This document shows positions 10,386-20,784 of a stretch of DNA of 27,311 nucleotides, piece by piece; the stretch's first letter is position 1, and each line of letters starts with the position of its first letter. A program made the position numbers and the translations under genes. Location of the stretch: assembly GCA_000349905.1 (NCBI GenBank), contig KB722758.1:558969-586279 (forward strand), given 5' to 3'. Under the pieces are notes generated by a model. The model saw only the letters and a list, made by a program, of their open reading frames with translations, was not told the DNA's origin and made no database searches. This DNA comes from Volvariella volvacea V23 (taxonomy: Eukaryota > Basidiomycota > Agaricomycetes > Agaricales > Pluteaceae).

Positions 10386-11742
10386 TATCAGTGCCGATGA
10401 TATTCAGTCCGGTCCCACGAGTCTCGTATGATCCTATTATATGCAGTGATCGCACTTCGCTTGCATGGCTATAATTAGTTTGAGCTGCGGTATCGAGGAA
10501 CAGCCCGCATAAACGTTCGCCATAATTGAGACGGTGGTGCTGTGCTGTGCGCCGGTCTACAAAAGTTTGCGTAATCGCGTGGTTGCTTTAATATGTGTGG
10601 TCGAGTTCAGGAGCGTATCGAAGCTCGACGGAGGACGTGATCATGATGGTTGGCGGGTGAAAGTAAAAAGGTGCATCAGAAGGGAGTACGTACAATGATT
10701 GGGTGTAGCACAATCGTAATCGTGACATGCACGCGAAGAAAAAGCTCTCTGGATGGATTTAGTGTGTGTCCTGTGGAGCCTTTACGGAGCTGCTGACGCA
10801 CCCAGTACACCATAAGCGCAAGCAGTATCCTTCACGTCAGTATACGGAGCTAGCTAGCGAGGTAGAACAGTAGCCTCTAGCGCCCAAAAGTGTAGCATTG
10901 ATAATTAATCAGCACCGTCAATATCCCTGCCCACGGCCTCGGCCTGCTACAAAAGGGCCTCTCATCTATCAGTTGGACCATGCGGTATGGATACGACAAC
11001 GCCTCCTTGGATGTACCCTCGAATAAAACGAGGCGTTGACACAACGACGGAGAAGATGCACCACAGCGTAGATTCAAATCGCAACCTGTGACAAATTGCC
11101 CCTTCTCCTTCCCCTTCCCCACGCGGATTCGGATTCATGCATTCTGTAACGCAGGGAAACCGAAACCGTCTCTTTCCTCCCCCAGCAAGTGTCTCTGTTG
11201 TAAGGGAATCCCAAGATCATGGAGTTTCCGAGGGATACCTTAATAAGAACTTGATATAGTACCGTAGTCGATCAAAACCCCGGAAAAAAGTGATCAAATG
11301 ATATTGCTGGAATTACGCAAATCGTCAAGATTCGTAAGTCGTGACTCGTGAGGAGACCCACCAAAGGCCGAGGCTCACTAAGGACCGACCTATGAAGACA
11401 GAAAGATTTCGATGGATAAGGCTAGGAGACAGTGAGCTAAGTTCCTTACTAGAAATTGATTCGGAGAGAAGCTTGAAGTAATTAGTGTTGGGGTTCTTTC
11501 GCACAGCAAAAAACTTTATCGCCGCGATAATGTTCTTAGCCTCAAAGTCCTAAAAGCTACCAGGCCTATCCAAAGGATGTGAGGTCATACGAAAGGCTTT
11601 GAGTCACCTGTTCCCTGCCGGAGGGCATTCGTAGGGTCATTCTTACAATGCGTGCAATAAGTAGAACAACGCTGACATCGGGAGGCTATGATTACATCAA
11701 ATACAAAATTAATTCTATAAGCGACGTGAGTCAACACCATAG
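10386..11742. other. Region without recognisable gene
   Basis: About 1.36 kb between the relic and the 3' end of VPS26. An 81-codon minus frame (11122-10877) is the longest candidate and has no motif. A tRNA-like B-box string near 11070 was checked and rejected. Pyrimidine-rich tracts at about 11095-11120 are the only compositional feature seen. The VPS26 3' UTR should lie at the right end. Confidence 0.4.
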
Positions 11743-12985
11743 TTAATTTGAGAGCAAGCAGACGCTTACATCAGGTATTCTGAAAATGGTGATTTCCTAG
11801 GAATGAACTCGGTTAGGTCCGAAGCAGAAGGAAAGATATCAAGACACCAACCTGCTGCTTGAAATATCGGCGGTTCTCCTCGTCTATGAGAACGAGGTTG
11901 AGATAATAACGCGTACTGAATTTCTTGTTCACATCACGGAAGGTTGGTGTTAGATCAAATCCACCAAGGAACAGTCGAATCGGAATGGTTTCTCCTGTGA
12001 AGGCACAAAACCATGAACGATAGTGGACTACGACTTTCAATTGGTGGTTATCCTTACCTCGCACGGGTGCGCCATCCATAATCTCGAACTTGGTGATAGT
12101 CTCGCTCTCGTTGTATTGGTTCGGAGGAGATCCTGTTGTCTCTCGCCGGATAATAGATAGTTCCATGTGTTTGATCTTTATTCGTACTAGCAAGAAGTAA
12201 ATCTTGCCGACAATGACATCTTTGAGGTGGTACCTAGTGCTGCATTAGCCCATTGAAGAGGGACAGTGTTGTCCGACCCACTTGGACTTGTTGTACTCAA
12301 ACTCAATGTGCAGACAATCCTCAATACCGACCTCCATCTTGATCGAGTTGTTGCTGTCTGGCGGCATACGGAACGAGTGCACCCAGATGTCCTGCTCTTT
12401 CACCACATCCGCCATCCTCCGCGATATTGTGACGCGGACGAAGTAACTTTGTGCGATTCAGAACTCGAGGCTGGGCTGGAGAAGGGGGGTGGACGGACCG
12501 TAGCTTGACATTGATCCCCTGATAGCTCTCAAACTGCTTCTCGACATTCTTGAAGCTGAACTCGAACGTCTGCGCTTGTCTCATCTCCCCTGGAGCTGCG
12601 AGCTCCTGCGAAAGCGATAGGAATTCGTGGTGATGACCTCTGTCGTAGAACAACTCTGCTCGCAGTTGACTGAATGCCAATCCCTGCATGACATCACTGC
12701 GACGCACCAATACTGCCAACGAACTCGACCTTGATGCCTTCATGCGTCAGCTTCTTTCCATCTCGCACACGTACAGACACCTTTGAAACCGCCGGAATCA
12801 GGATCACCAAGGAATGACGAAGGACTGAGGGGTTGAACCTGGCCACCTATTGAATCGCCGTCGTAGTATACCGGACATGAGATGGTCTTGTCTTTGTCGC
12901 CTTTGATTTCGACTTGCTTCCTGTTCTCTTCGCCGTCGAGCTTTATATCCACATCGATCGGGGAAGGGAAGAAAAATGCTGCCAT
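11743..12985 (-). CDS. VPS26: Vacuolar protein sorting protein 26 (retromer subunit)
   Basis: Exons read 12985-12839, 12780-12708, 12655-12499, 12446-12282, 12233-12058, 11994-11852 and 11796-11743, giving 304 residues, normal for fungal Vps26. Diagnostic stretches include IDVDIKLDGEE near the N terminus, ELFYDRGHHHEFLSLSQELA, GEMRQAQTFEF, MADVVKEQDIWVHSFRMPP, NETITKFEIMDGAPVRG-like sequence and RLFLGGFDLTPTFRDVNKKF. The protein has an arrestin-like fold and, with Vps35 and Vps29, forms the retromer core that returns sorting receptors from endosomes to the Golgi. All introns are 48-63 bases and join in frame. The last exon can end by reading through to TAA at 11743, or by a donor after IPD and a six-base exon (Asn, stop) at 11714-11709. 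The gene starts 97 bases from the divergent F-box pseudogene. Identification is very secure. Confidence 0.97.
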
Positions 12986-13082
12986 CGACTGCGTGGTGGA
13001 GGACAAGTGGTGCACTGTGCACGCTGTCACGCATGTCACACCAATCCCGACAAAACTCCGGACTGGCGGTGAGACAGGTACC
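12986..13082. promoter_or_regulatory. 97-base bidirectional promoter of VPS26 and the F-box pseudogene
   Basis: The start codons of VPS26 (12985, minus) and of the F-box gene (13083, plus) face away from each other across 97 bases. Both 5' UTRs and promoters must share this space or overlap the partner gene. It contains two GTGCAC palindromes separated by one base near 13009-13021. No TATA box is evident. Confidence 0.5.
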
Positions 13083-14580
13083 ATGTCTGGATATCCTATC
13101 CACAGAATGCCCTACAACATTTTGACCAAGATATTTGACCAAGATATTCACCGCATGCTTTCGTATGGAAGTGAATTCTCTCAAGGTTTCTGTGCTACTT
13201 CCACATGTTGACAAACATTGGAGGGACATTACTTTGTCCATTCCTCGCCTGTGGTCTACCATCTCTATATGTGGCTGCCCTAGAGGATACATGGATAGGT
13301 CAAAAACTTGCCTAGAACGCTCCAGAGCCCATCCGCTACATATTTCTCTCGTTCCGTGTCTGGCAATCGATGCCCTACCGGCAGCCGAAAGAGCTGTGGA
13401 GGAACTCACCGCACACTCCAACCGGTAGCGCACGTTGTACGTATTAGCGCCCCTCCCCATTTTTCGAATCATTTCCAAAGCCAGGGAACAAATGAATGCA
13501 TGGGTCTATTTGCATGCATCTGCTATGGTATACAGCAAGTACCCGGTGTTGGAGAATGTTGACGAGGAGACCTTCAAAGCTTTTGACAGCACCCAAGCTC
13601 TGCGTGTAGCCTATACTTCCACCAATGCCCCAACAGATTTATCTATTCCACTGAAGAGGCTGGAGTCATGGGGAGGACGACCTTCATCGCGCTTGATGAA
13701 AGACATTTGCCGTCAAGGATTTAACCTATCAACGCTGGTCCTCAAGGATACGCACATCTCACTTGATGCATTTACTGACTTTCAGCTCTCGAGAACGACA
13801 ACGCGCTGCGTAACGTTACCTCCTTGGCTCTGTCAATCTCCCCGGAGCTCGCCACCCTGTTCTTCACAAAGCTGCTTCCCCCGTCGCTGCATTTGCAACG
13901 ATTCAGTATAAGCCTGGTCTCAAGCTCGCAGGAGTCCTCTTCGCTCACTCCTGCAATTGGCTCTCTGATGGAATTTATATCGTCCCTCCCGGAATCACTA
14001 ACCATGTTCTCTCTCAACACTTCATGTCTGTCAACCTCCGAGGTCGCCTATATACTATCTGCTGTACCCCAGTCAAACCTTACACACCTGTCAATTCATG
14101 CCGACAACAAGTACGACACAGACGACCTTCTTACCCACCTCGCGGGCCCGGGGAACGTCCAACACCGATAGCGAGCTTCACACTCTGAAAGCGTCACCCC
14201 CCGGGGAGAGACTGGCCTACTTGTTCCCTCGTCTAGGCCACCTGTCAATCGTACAACTTGGAAACCGCATTCAACCCGCATTTCTGCATTTCCTAAAGTA
14301 CCGGTGTACAATTCCTAGCAATCAACCATCGCAAGGCTCGTATAACGACCCCCCACCCCTGCGCTTTGTGCATTTACTTTATAGCTACCACATGAAGAAT
14401 GAGCGTAACGTCGACCTGGCTTATGTAAAGGAACTTCAGGGCGCGGGGATGTTGGTGGTGGTTGAGCCATGGATGAGATTGAAGAGTGAGGAAAAGGACG
14501 AAATTAAACAAGAAATGGATTGGGATGGACAAATTAAGATTGGCACCCCAGGGTTTCTTCGGAACTTTTACTGTTACTAA
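13083..14580 (+). pseudogene. F-box protein gene, broken by a 13-base duplication, a stop and frameshifts
   Basis: The sequence opens with an F-box (MPYNILTKIF) and continues with HVDKHWRDITLSIPRLWSTI, a classic agaricomycete F-box context, then leucine-rich sequence to a stop at 14578-14580. Four lesions interrupt it. A perfect 13-base tandem duplication (13122-13147) shifts the frame inside the F-box; reading with one copy restores continuity. At 13426-13428 TAG follows HSNR where a Trp codon is expected. Near 13775-13790 the sense shifts frame before ENDNALRNVTSLALS. Near 14140-14165 it shifts back before SELHTLKASPPGERLAYLFP. No intron fits these points. Neighbouring VPS26 and VWA8 read cleanly, which argues against general sequence errors. 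It would have been a substrate adaptor of an SCF ligase; it now looks inactive. Confidence 0.85.
13122..13147. repeat. Perfect 13-base tandem duplication
   Basis: The unit TTGACCAAGATAT occurs at 13122-13134 and again at 13135-13147 with no difference. Thirteen is not a multiple of three, so it shifts the F-box reading frame. Confidence 0.95.
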
Positions 14581-14777
14581 CACCTCACCGCTAACTTGTA
14601 TTTTTATATAGAACAGCTAGTATATATTTAATTGAAATTCATCCGCTGTGGGCATGGACATGGTGCCGCCCCGCCTTTGTGCTTGACACCTAATTGCATA
14701 TAAATAAGAAATCTAAAGCGACTGAGACCTACTGAAATAGATACAGTGGTACAATTGGACACAAAAAGATGTGCCGT
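14581..14777. terminator. Convergent 3' ends of F-box pseudogene and VWA8
   Basis: The 197 bases lie between two facing stop codons. The stretch is AT-rich (TATTTTTATATA near 14600, ATATAAATAAG near 14698), which suits overlapping polyadenylation regions. No exact AATAAA is evident. Confidence 0.4.
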
Positions 14778-17700
14778 TTATTTATCAACCATCGTTGTGA
14801 GGATACTCCGCAGAACGACCGGGATATCCGCAGTATTCTTAACTCTGAATCCTCTTCCGGGTAAACTCTTGGGTATCCTAAATTTAAGAAACGATCAGCA
14901 ATCATGCAGGCGCCATACTCGTAAGAGATAAGCAAACCATTCCGCTTCTGCACCCTCCCCAATACAGATAAGCGCCGTATGGACTTTGGGATCCAAGTTC
15001 ATGACGTGCGTGACTTCCTCCGGTGTGATTTGATACCTCGAAAAGTTTGCATCCTACCGGCACCCAATTTTAATCGAAGAAAACACGACAAGGCAAAAAG
15101 AGGGTCACCAACCGTTATAGCAATCACGAACCAGTCATCTATGGTAGTCATATTTAATCCCGATCTCGGCATCTTAGGAATGAACTCACCCGCGTCGTAC
15201 TTTCCAATGTCTATCACACTCTTCCGAATAGCTTCGACTACAAACAAAGCCAGTGGTCAATCGCAATACACCCCGCGACGGAGGCCGAAGCTTACTAGTA
15301 AAGTCTCCCGAGAACGCATACTGCGGGATCATATACATTTTCTCGACGACCTTCCACCTCTCTTTGACTTCCTTGGGAGGCTTCTCCGCTTCCACCAGCG
15401 AGATATCAGGTCCATCGCCAGAATGGCCGTACATCTGGTGAAATGCGTGAGTACGTCTGGTGAGATATAGTGGCATGGATACCCACGTCCCAAACGTATT
15501 TATCTTTCCTTGACAGCCGCTCGAATGTTTCCATCAACATCGCGGCTAGGTACGCCTTGGTTAAAGCCCGAGATAAGTGTACCCAAGTGCAGTCTCACCT
15601 GTTTCCATGCTTCGTGTTAGGCGTTCGTCGTACTGGAACCGATACCTATACCAAAGATCAATCTATATTGTAAGTTGAATGAACTGAAGCTTTGTCCTAC
15701 ATTGAAGCGCTCAAGTCGAACAAAAACCGTATACGCTTTGGCCTGAATGGATTAAGCTTTCAACTAATCTTGTGAGTAAGGCTGATTTGACTTACTTGAT
15801 TTGAGGCCGCCCAAGTTCCGGTTTCTCCATCCCTCTGCGCTTATACACGGTTGATTCTCCGGTCAGGCCTTCGGTCAACCGACTGTCGTCTAGCTCTCCA
15901 TCGGTTTGCCTCTTCACCCACACCCGTTCTTCTTCCTTGGCTGCAAGGTCTATACAGCACATGAATGAGCTTCGAGCATCCCATTAAGCTGAAAACATAC
16001 TCTCAAGTAGGTCATACAGGGCCAACATATGGCTCTGCGTGCTCTTTAAAAGCTTTCCATATCCCTGGGCTTCAGACGCCGACATGTCCAGTTCCTCCAA
16101 TCGTCTTTTCAGCTCCTGTCTAGCCATTTCTCGTGCCTTCTCCCTTATATGGTCCGGAACATCTTGCTTCAATCCATCCGGTATCTGAAAGCGACATTTG
16201 TCAACTCGATTTGAATAGATGCGATGCAAAAGCTTCAAGAACCTGCTTAATGTCACCACCCTTCCACAATCGTTTATAGCCACCCCTACCACCTAGTCCC
16301 GCCGTATCGCGTCCCCCTGTCTGAACGGAAGTTCAGGGAGCGTCACAAAGAGCAACGGGAGATGACGTACCCCTCCGGCCCATCTGTTGCCACCTTGGTG
16401 CTGCTGGTTATCGTGCTCGCCCTCTTTTGGGCCATTTAGTTCAGTATTTTTCGGCTCGTACTCGACATCTTCGATGGTCTTGGTGTCTTCTCTTGCGGCG
16501 TCCAAGCCCAGATTTGTTACTTTCAGCCTTCAAGGGAGTGTCAGAAAGATATGTCAGTTGAACAGAGTAATGTCGACCGCACCCATGTCGTTCTAGAATC
16601 TGTGCGAGCTTTTCTATAGTCTCGGGTTTGTAGATGTCAAAATCAAACACGTTGCGCAGAGCGGTTCCTAAAATATCATTCGGGAATGCTTGCATATGCT
16701 TCACGAGGTTGATGAGCTCTGTATTGAAGTGCATTGTTCAGTTAATCCTGTCTGCCCACGAAAAAAGATGCACACCTCGTAAAGAGTAGGGATAATTCAA
16801 CACCCCGCTATCATACCCAGTTCTCAAATCATGGAAAGCGGCCACAAGCTTCTTGATAGTTTCCTCGTCAAGTTCAGGTGCGAGTTGCGATAGCAGTTTT
16901 CGTTCAGATTCTTGATCTGGATTAGAGACCGAATGGGCACTAAAGTTCTCTCCTAAAACCTGCAAGAAGTGATTGCCCAAGAAAGCTACACACGGGAGTG
17001 AGTCCTTTCGCCCATTGTGATCCTGGATGATACTTACGATATCCCGGCCTGTTCGCCAACAACACCAACCTAAAGTTCGGGTGCACCACTACATCGCTTT
17101 CATTTTGCTTGTCCTCCGCCCTCCCAACCACCTTTCTGCCATCCGATAGCGTCAGCTCTCCTTGTCCTCCCAGGCTTTTAAAGATGGCCACGACATGCTC
17201 AGGTGCCTTATCTGCCTCGTCTATGATGATAATACGGCCATATTTAATGGCCCGAAGGAGAGGAGAGTCGGTATAGTTGATAACACCGTTCTCGAGGGAG
17301 GTTGTGAACATGAGTTGGTTGACGGTCGTATCGCGGTGAAGTTGGATATATTCCCTAGGACGACCCAGGAGCTAGAGTGATGGAGTCAGCATACAAAATA
17401 GTAGCATTATAATCAACAATTACCTGACATAATCTGGAAGCGGACATTATCAGCATTTCGTGCCCACGATAAACGAAGGATTTACATACCGATCTACAAT
17501 CTTGTTCTTACCAACACCCTATCGAACAAAAAAACATAAAGCCGATTCACGAGCTCATATGCAGACAAGAAACATACCTGATTTCCGAGCAGCACGACAT
17601 GCTCGCCCAAAACTTCCAAGTCAATAGCCAAATCCCTCATCAACCCAGTTTGCAAACTATTATTGTAGAAGTGGTCCATATGCGGGACGTGAGACGCCAC

Positions 17701-20700
17701 TCCTTCAGGATCGCTAGAGGCGCTAAAGCGAGGTATTATTGTAGCCTCGGTAGATGAACCAGCTTCAGAAGCGCTACTTGTCGCCGGGAAGACAAGTCCA
17801 TTCGGCGTGACCTCCGAATCGGGGTAATACTACACAAGGCGAGTTCAGAAAATAGACGCACGCCTAGGAAGGAAAAAAAAAACTACACTCACGACCAACG
17901 GCCTCGTTTCGATACCCGATTCCTGAAGCAATCGCTCTAGGTCCATCTTCTCAACTGCAGGCAAAAACTCCATCAACAGCGTTCGACTGATGATTGCAGC
18001 CAGATCCGAAATCTCGTTCGGGAATTTGGCCAGTCGCTTCGCAATCCTCAGCAGTGTTCTCGTACCGAGCTTCCTCTGCTTCAGTACATTCCCAGAGAGA
18101 TTGTGTTGGTGCCACGTGCGTGGAGATTGGTCACTATTCTCGACTGTGGAGGAGGAGGAGAGTGTACGTCTGTATTTTTCTGCAAAGGAGAGGAGCGTTT
18201 GAACGATTGCTTGGTGGCAGCCGGTGGAGAGGAGGATAGCAGTTTCTTCTTCGACGTCCATTGGTTGAGACGGGATAGAGAAGAACATGTTTGAGTGTTC
18301 ATCAGACAGCCAATCCTTTAGTGGGAGCGACTTTGAGGCGGTGCTGATCACTCGGAAGGATGGATGAGCGATCGTGAGCTCGCCGCTTTGGATCTGAATA
18401 GCAATGTTTAGACTACGATTTCCAGGGAATGGGAGAGTCGTTACCTCTTGAGGCGAAGCTCGAGAGACGATCCGTTTCCCCTCCCATAATTCTACCTCTC
18501 TATCCTGAACCAGCCGTGCGAGTGATCCAGCCGTGGATCCCAGAACGTCCAAGCCAGAGAGATGAACTAGTTTACCATCCCATGCGCCTTTAATCAGCGG
18601 GCTGAAGCAGGGAAGTTCACAGCGTGAGATGGGACTTGCTGCAATCGCTCAACGAATCGTACCTCGGTTTCCATGAAGTAGCCCCGCCATCTTCAATCTT
18701 TCGCCTCATAATCAACTCCCGTCCTCCCAACTCCTTGTACAGATGCACCGTCTCCAAATCGTAGCCCAAGACCTGAGCAAACAGCTTCACCAAGGTCGAA
18801 GTCGACGTGGACGCGGTAGAGGGTATAGCAGGGGGTATCAGCGAAACATCCCATCTCATCGCATGCGCTTGCAGCATATACGTCAACATCCCAGTCAGCC
18901 TCTCACTCTGATGGAACTCCACGCCTCCTCGGAACGGGTACTCCCTGAACGCTCTAGGTCCGGCGGGGACGCGATGGACGACCGTGGAGGTCGCTTGACC
19001 AGTCTGACCATTTTCGTCCTGAGATATGCTGGTGAAAGTGACCCGTGCGGTTGTGGAAGTTTCGCGCTCGATGCTGGTGAGTCGATAGCCGAATAGCGCG
19101 AGAGGTTCGTTCTGGGCGATCATCCAAGGAGTGCCTAGTTCACCTAAGCCGGCCTCGCTGGTTTGCCTGCTCAGCAATGCCCATGCCGTAAAAGGTGCAT
19201 GAGTCAAGGCAGGATGGATTGTTAAGAATAGTCTGGCCAACTGGCCCGGGGGGATAACGCCTTCTGCATTGGAAAGAGGAGGTGGGAAGAAGGTCGTTAT
19301 CGCTCTCAGTTTCGCCAATGCGGTTTGAGGGAAGGGTGGAAGTTGGGACCTAGATACGACTTGAATTGCGTGCTGAGATTCTGAAGCATACTGTGTGGAC
19401 AAGATAATATCTCGAATCTTCTCAAATACGCGTTCGGATATGCCATTCTGGTGAGTTTGTGAAGCAGAGATAGTACTCGGCTGTGAGATAGTGCTGCTGA
19501 GAGCAAGGGATGAGCTAATTGGATCAACGAAGCGCGCTTGGAATCGACTCCGGAAAGGTGGATCAAGTGGGTACCCCGGGTATGGTGGTACGGGAGCGGC
19601 AATAGCGATGACTCTAAATCTTCTATGAGCGGGAATGAAGGATTTCGCGTGATTTCCGTCGGGTCCACGAACAAGAGTTGAATCTAACTGAGCGTAGCGA
19701 TGCGGGTGTATGATATGTGTTCCATCATCTAGGTTCCTGCACATGAAATAACGCGTCAAAAGGCGTGTTCAACTTTGAGAAACAACAGAAACTTACATTT
19801 CACGATTCTCTAGCAAGTTATTGAGCACCTTTCATGCGGTTGAGGTCATTCCGATTGCTTTAAAGATAACAGCAAATGCTTACAGGCATAATGCCTCGTT
19901 CCGCCTTTTCGATCCCCTCCAAGATGAGCAATCTCCCATGCTTGACAGCATTGACTGCAGGACTATCCACGTAAACGAGGTTCCCCCCTTGACGAATTTC
20001 GCGTCCCTGACAACTCGCTACCGTTATCGCCACGACATGTGATTAGAACACGAGAACGCACCTGCTTCAGCTCAGTCTCCCCAACGTCTCTGTGCAAGGC
20101 AATGTACTCGTACTCTGCATTAATCAAGCTGAAGAAATCCAGGATGGGGTTAGGGACATGCTATGATGGGAGTAGAGCTCACCTGGCGAAGAGGAGGGCA
20201 AGTCTTCTCGCATATGGTCCTGGTTGGGAGACCAAAAAGACATCCTGCCCAAGCAAGTACTTCTGCAGCAGGAATCGTAGATCCTCCCATACGCTCTTCG
20301 GCAGATCACTTAGCTCAGAGCTGCTAAGCTCGAGTAACTCACTCGGCTCCTTCTTTCCTTCTCCTGCAAGCACAGTCCTGGAGGCCTTGTCTGGTGTCGA
20401 TAGATAAGCACGCGGAAGCCTAGAGGGGTGAACCGAAGCTTGGACCTCGTAAGTGATGTCGCCCAGCTTCAGCGTACCAATGGAAGGTGGGTGGGTGGGA
20501 TCGAGTTCCTTCAAGAGCTGATTCAAACGACGAACAGGCGCCATTCCGCTTTGCTCGCTGGCGCTATGCACCTGTGAAGTAAGAAAGCGTCGGTCGGTGG
20601 AGCTTGTCGACTTGGTCCGCAGAGTTCCGTGATGCACTGAGTGTCGACAATTACGAGTCGTAAGTCTGTAGTGACCACACGGATTACAAAGAGAGCGTCC

Positions 20701-20784
20701 TCCAGCGATACGACTTGCGAGAGCGGGTCTGGGGTTATATGACCGGGAGCAAGGCAATATAGCCCATGTTGCCCGCTGAGGCAT
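14778..20784 (-). CDS. VWA8: VWA8-like mitochondrial AAA+ ATPase with C-terminal von Willebrand A domain
   Basis: Twenty-five exons (first 20784-20183, last 14877-14778) join in phase to 1552 residues. The first 80 residues are rich in Arg/Ser and poor in acids, fitting a mitochondrial presequence. AAA module 1 (about 160-300) has a degenerate P-loop (SQPGPYARRLAL) and LLILEGIEKAER in place of Walker B. Module 2 (about 550-750) has a Ser/Thr-rich run where a P-loop is expected. Module 3 keeps Walker A (GNQGVGKNK, 933-941), Walker B (IIIIDEADKAP, about 996-1006) and HPNFRLVLLANRPGY. A basic/acidic linker with NRWAGGTGGRDTAGLGG leads to a VWA domain with an intact MIDAS start, DLSAS near 1373, then YGHSGDGPDI and ITDANFSRY. 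Animal VWA8 is a matrix-facing mitochondrial ATPase of unclear duty. This version is about 350 residues shorter. A 10-base exon (17424-17433) follows the P-loop. Confidence 0.93.
17424..17433 (-). other. 10-base micro-exon of VWA8
   Basis: ATTATGTCAG on the minus strand is flanked by a CTTCCAG acceptor and a GTAATT donor. With the CG left by the preceding 29-base exon (17490-17518) it reads Arg-Leu-Cys-Gln, joining KNKIVDR to LLGRPREY in frame, as in the family. Without it the frame is lost. Confidence 0.75.

Noticed and set aside
10877..11122. Possible tRNA gene (B-box-like GATTCAAATC near 11070; A-box-like TGGTCCAACTG on the other strand).
   Set aside because: The two boxes are on opposite strands, and the T-arm and acceptor stems do not pair.
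12447..12498. Apparent frameshift in VPS26 after INVKLR.
   Set aside because: A 52-base intron (GTCCGT...AAAG) joins LR to YFVRVTISRR in the correct frame.
14979..15470. 163-codon plus-strand open frame.
   Set aside because: It is the antisense shadow of VWA domain exons of the minus-strand VWA8 gene.
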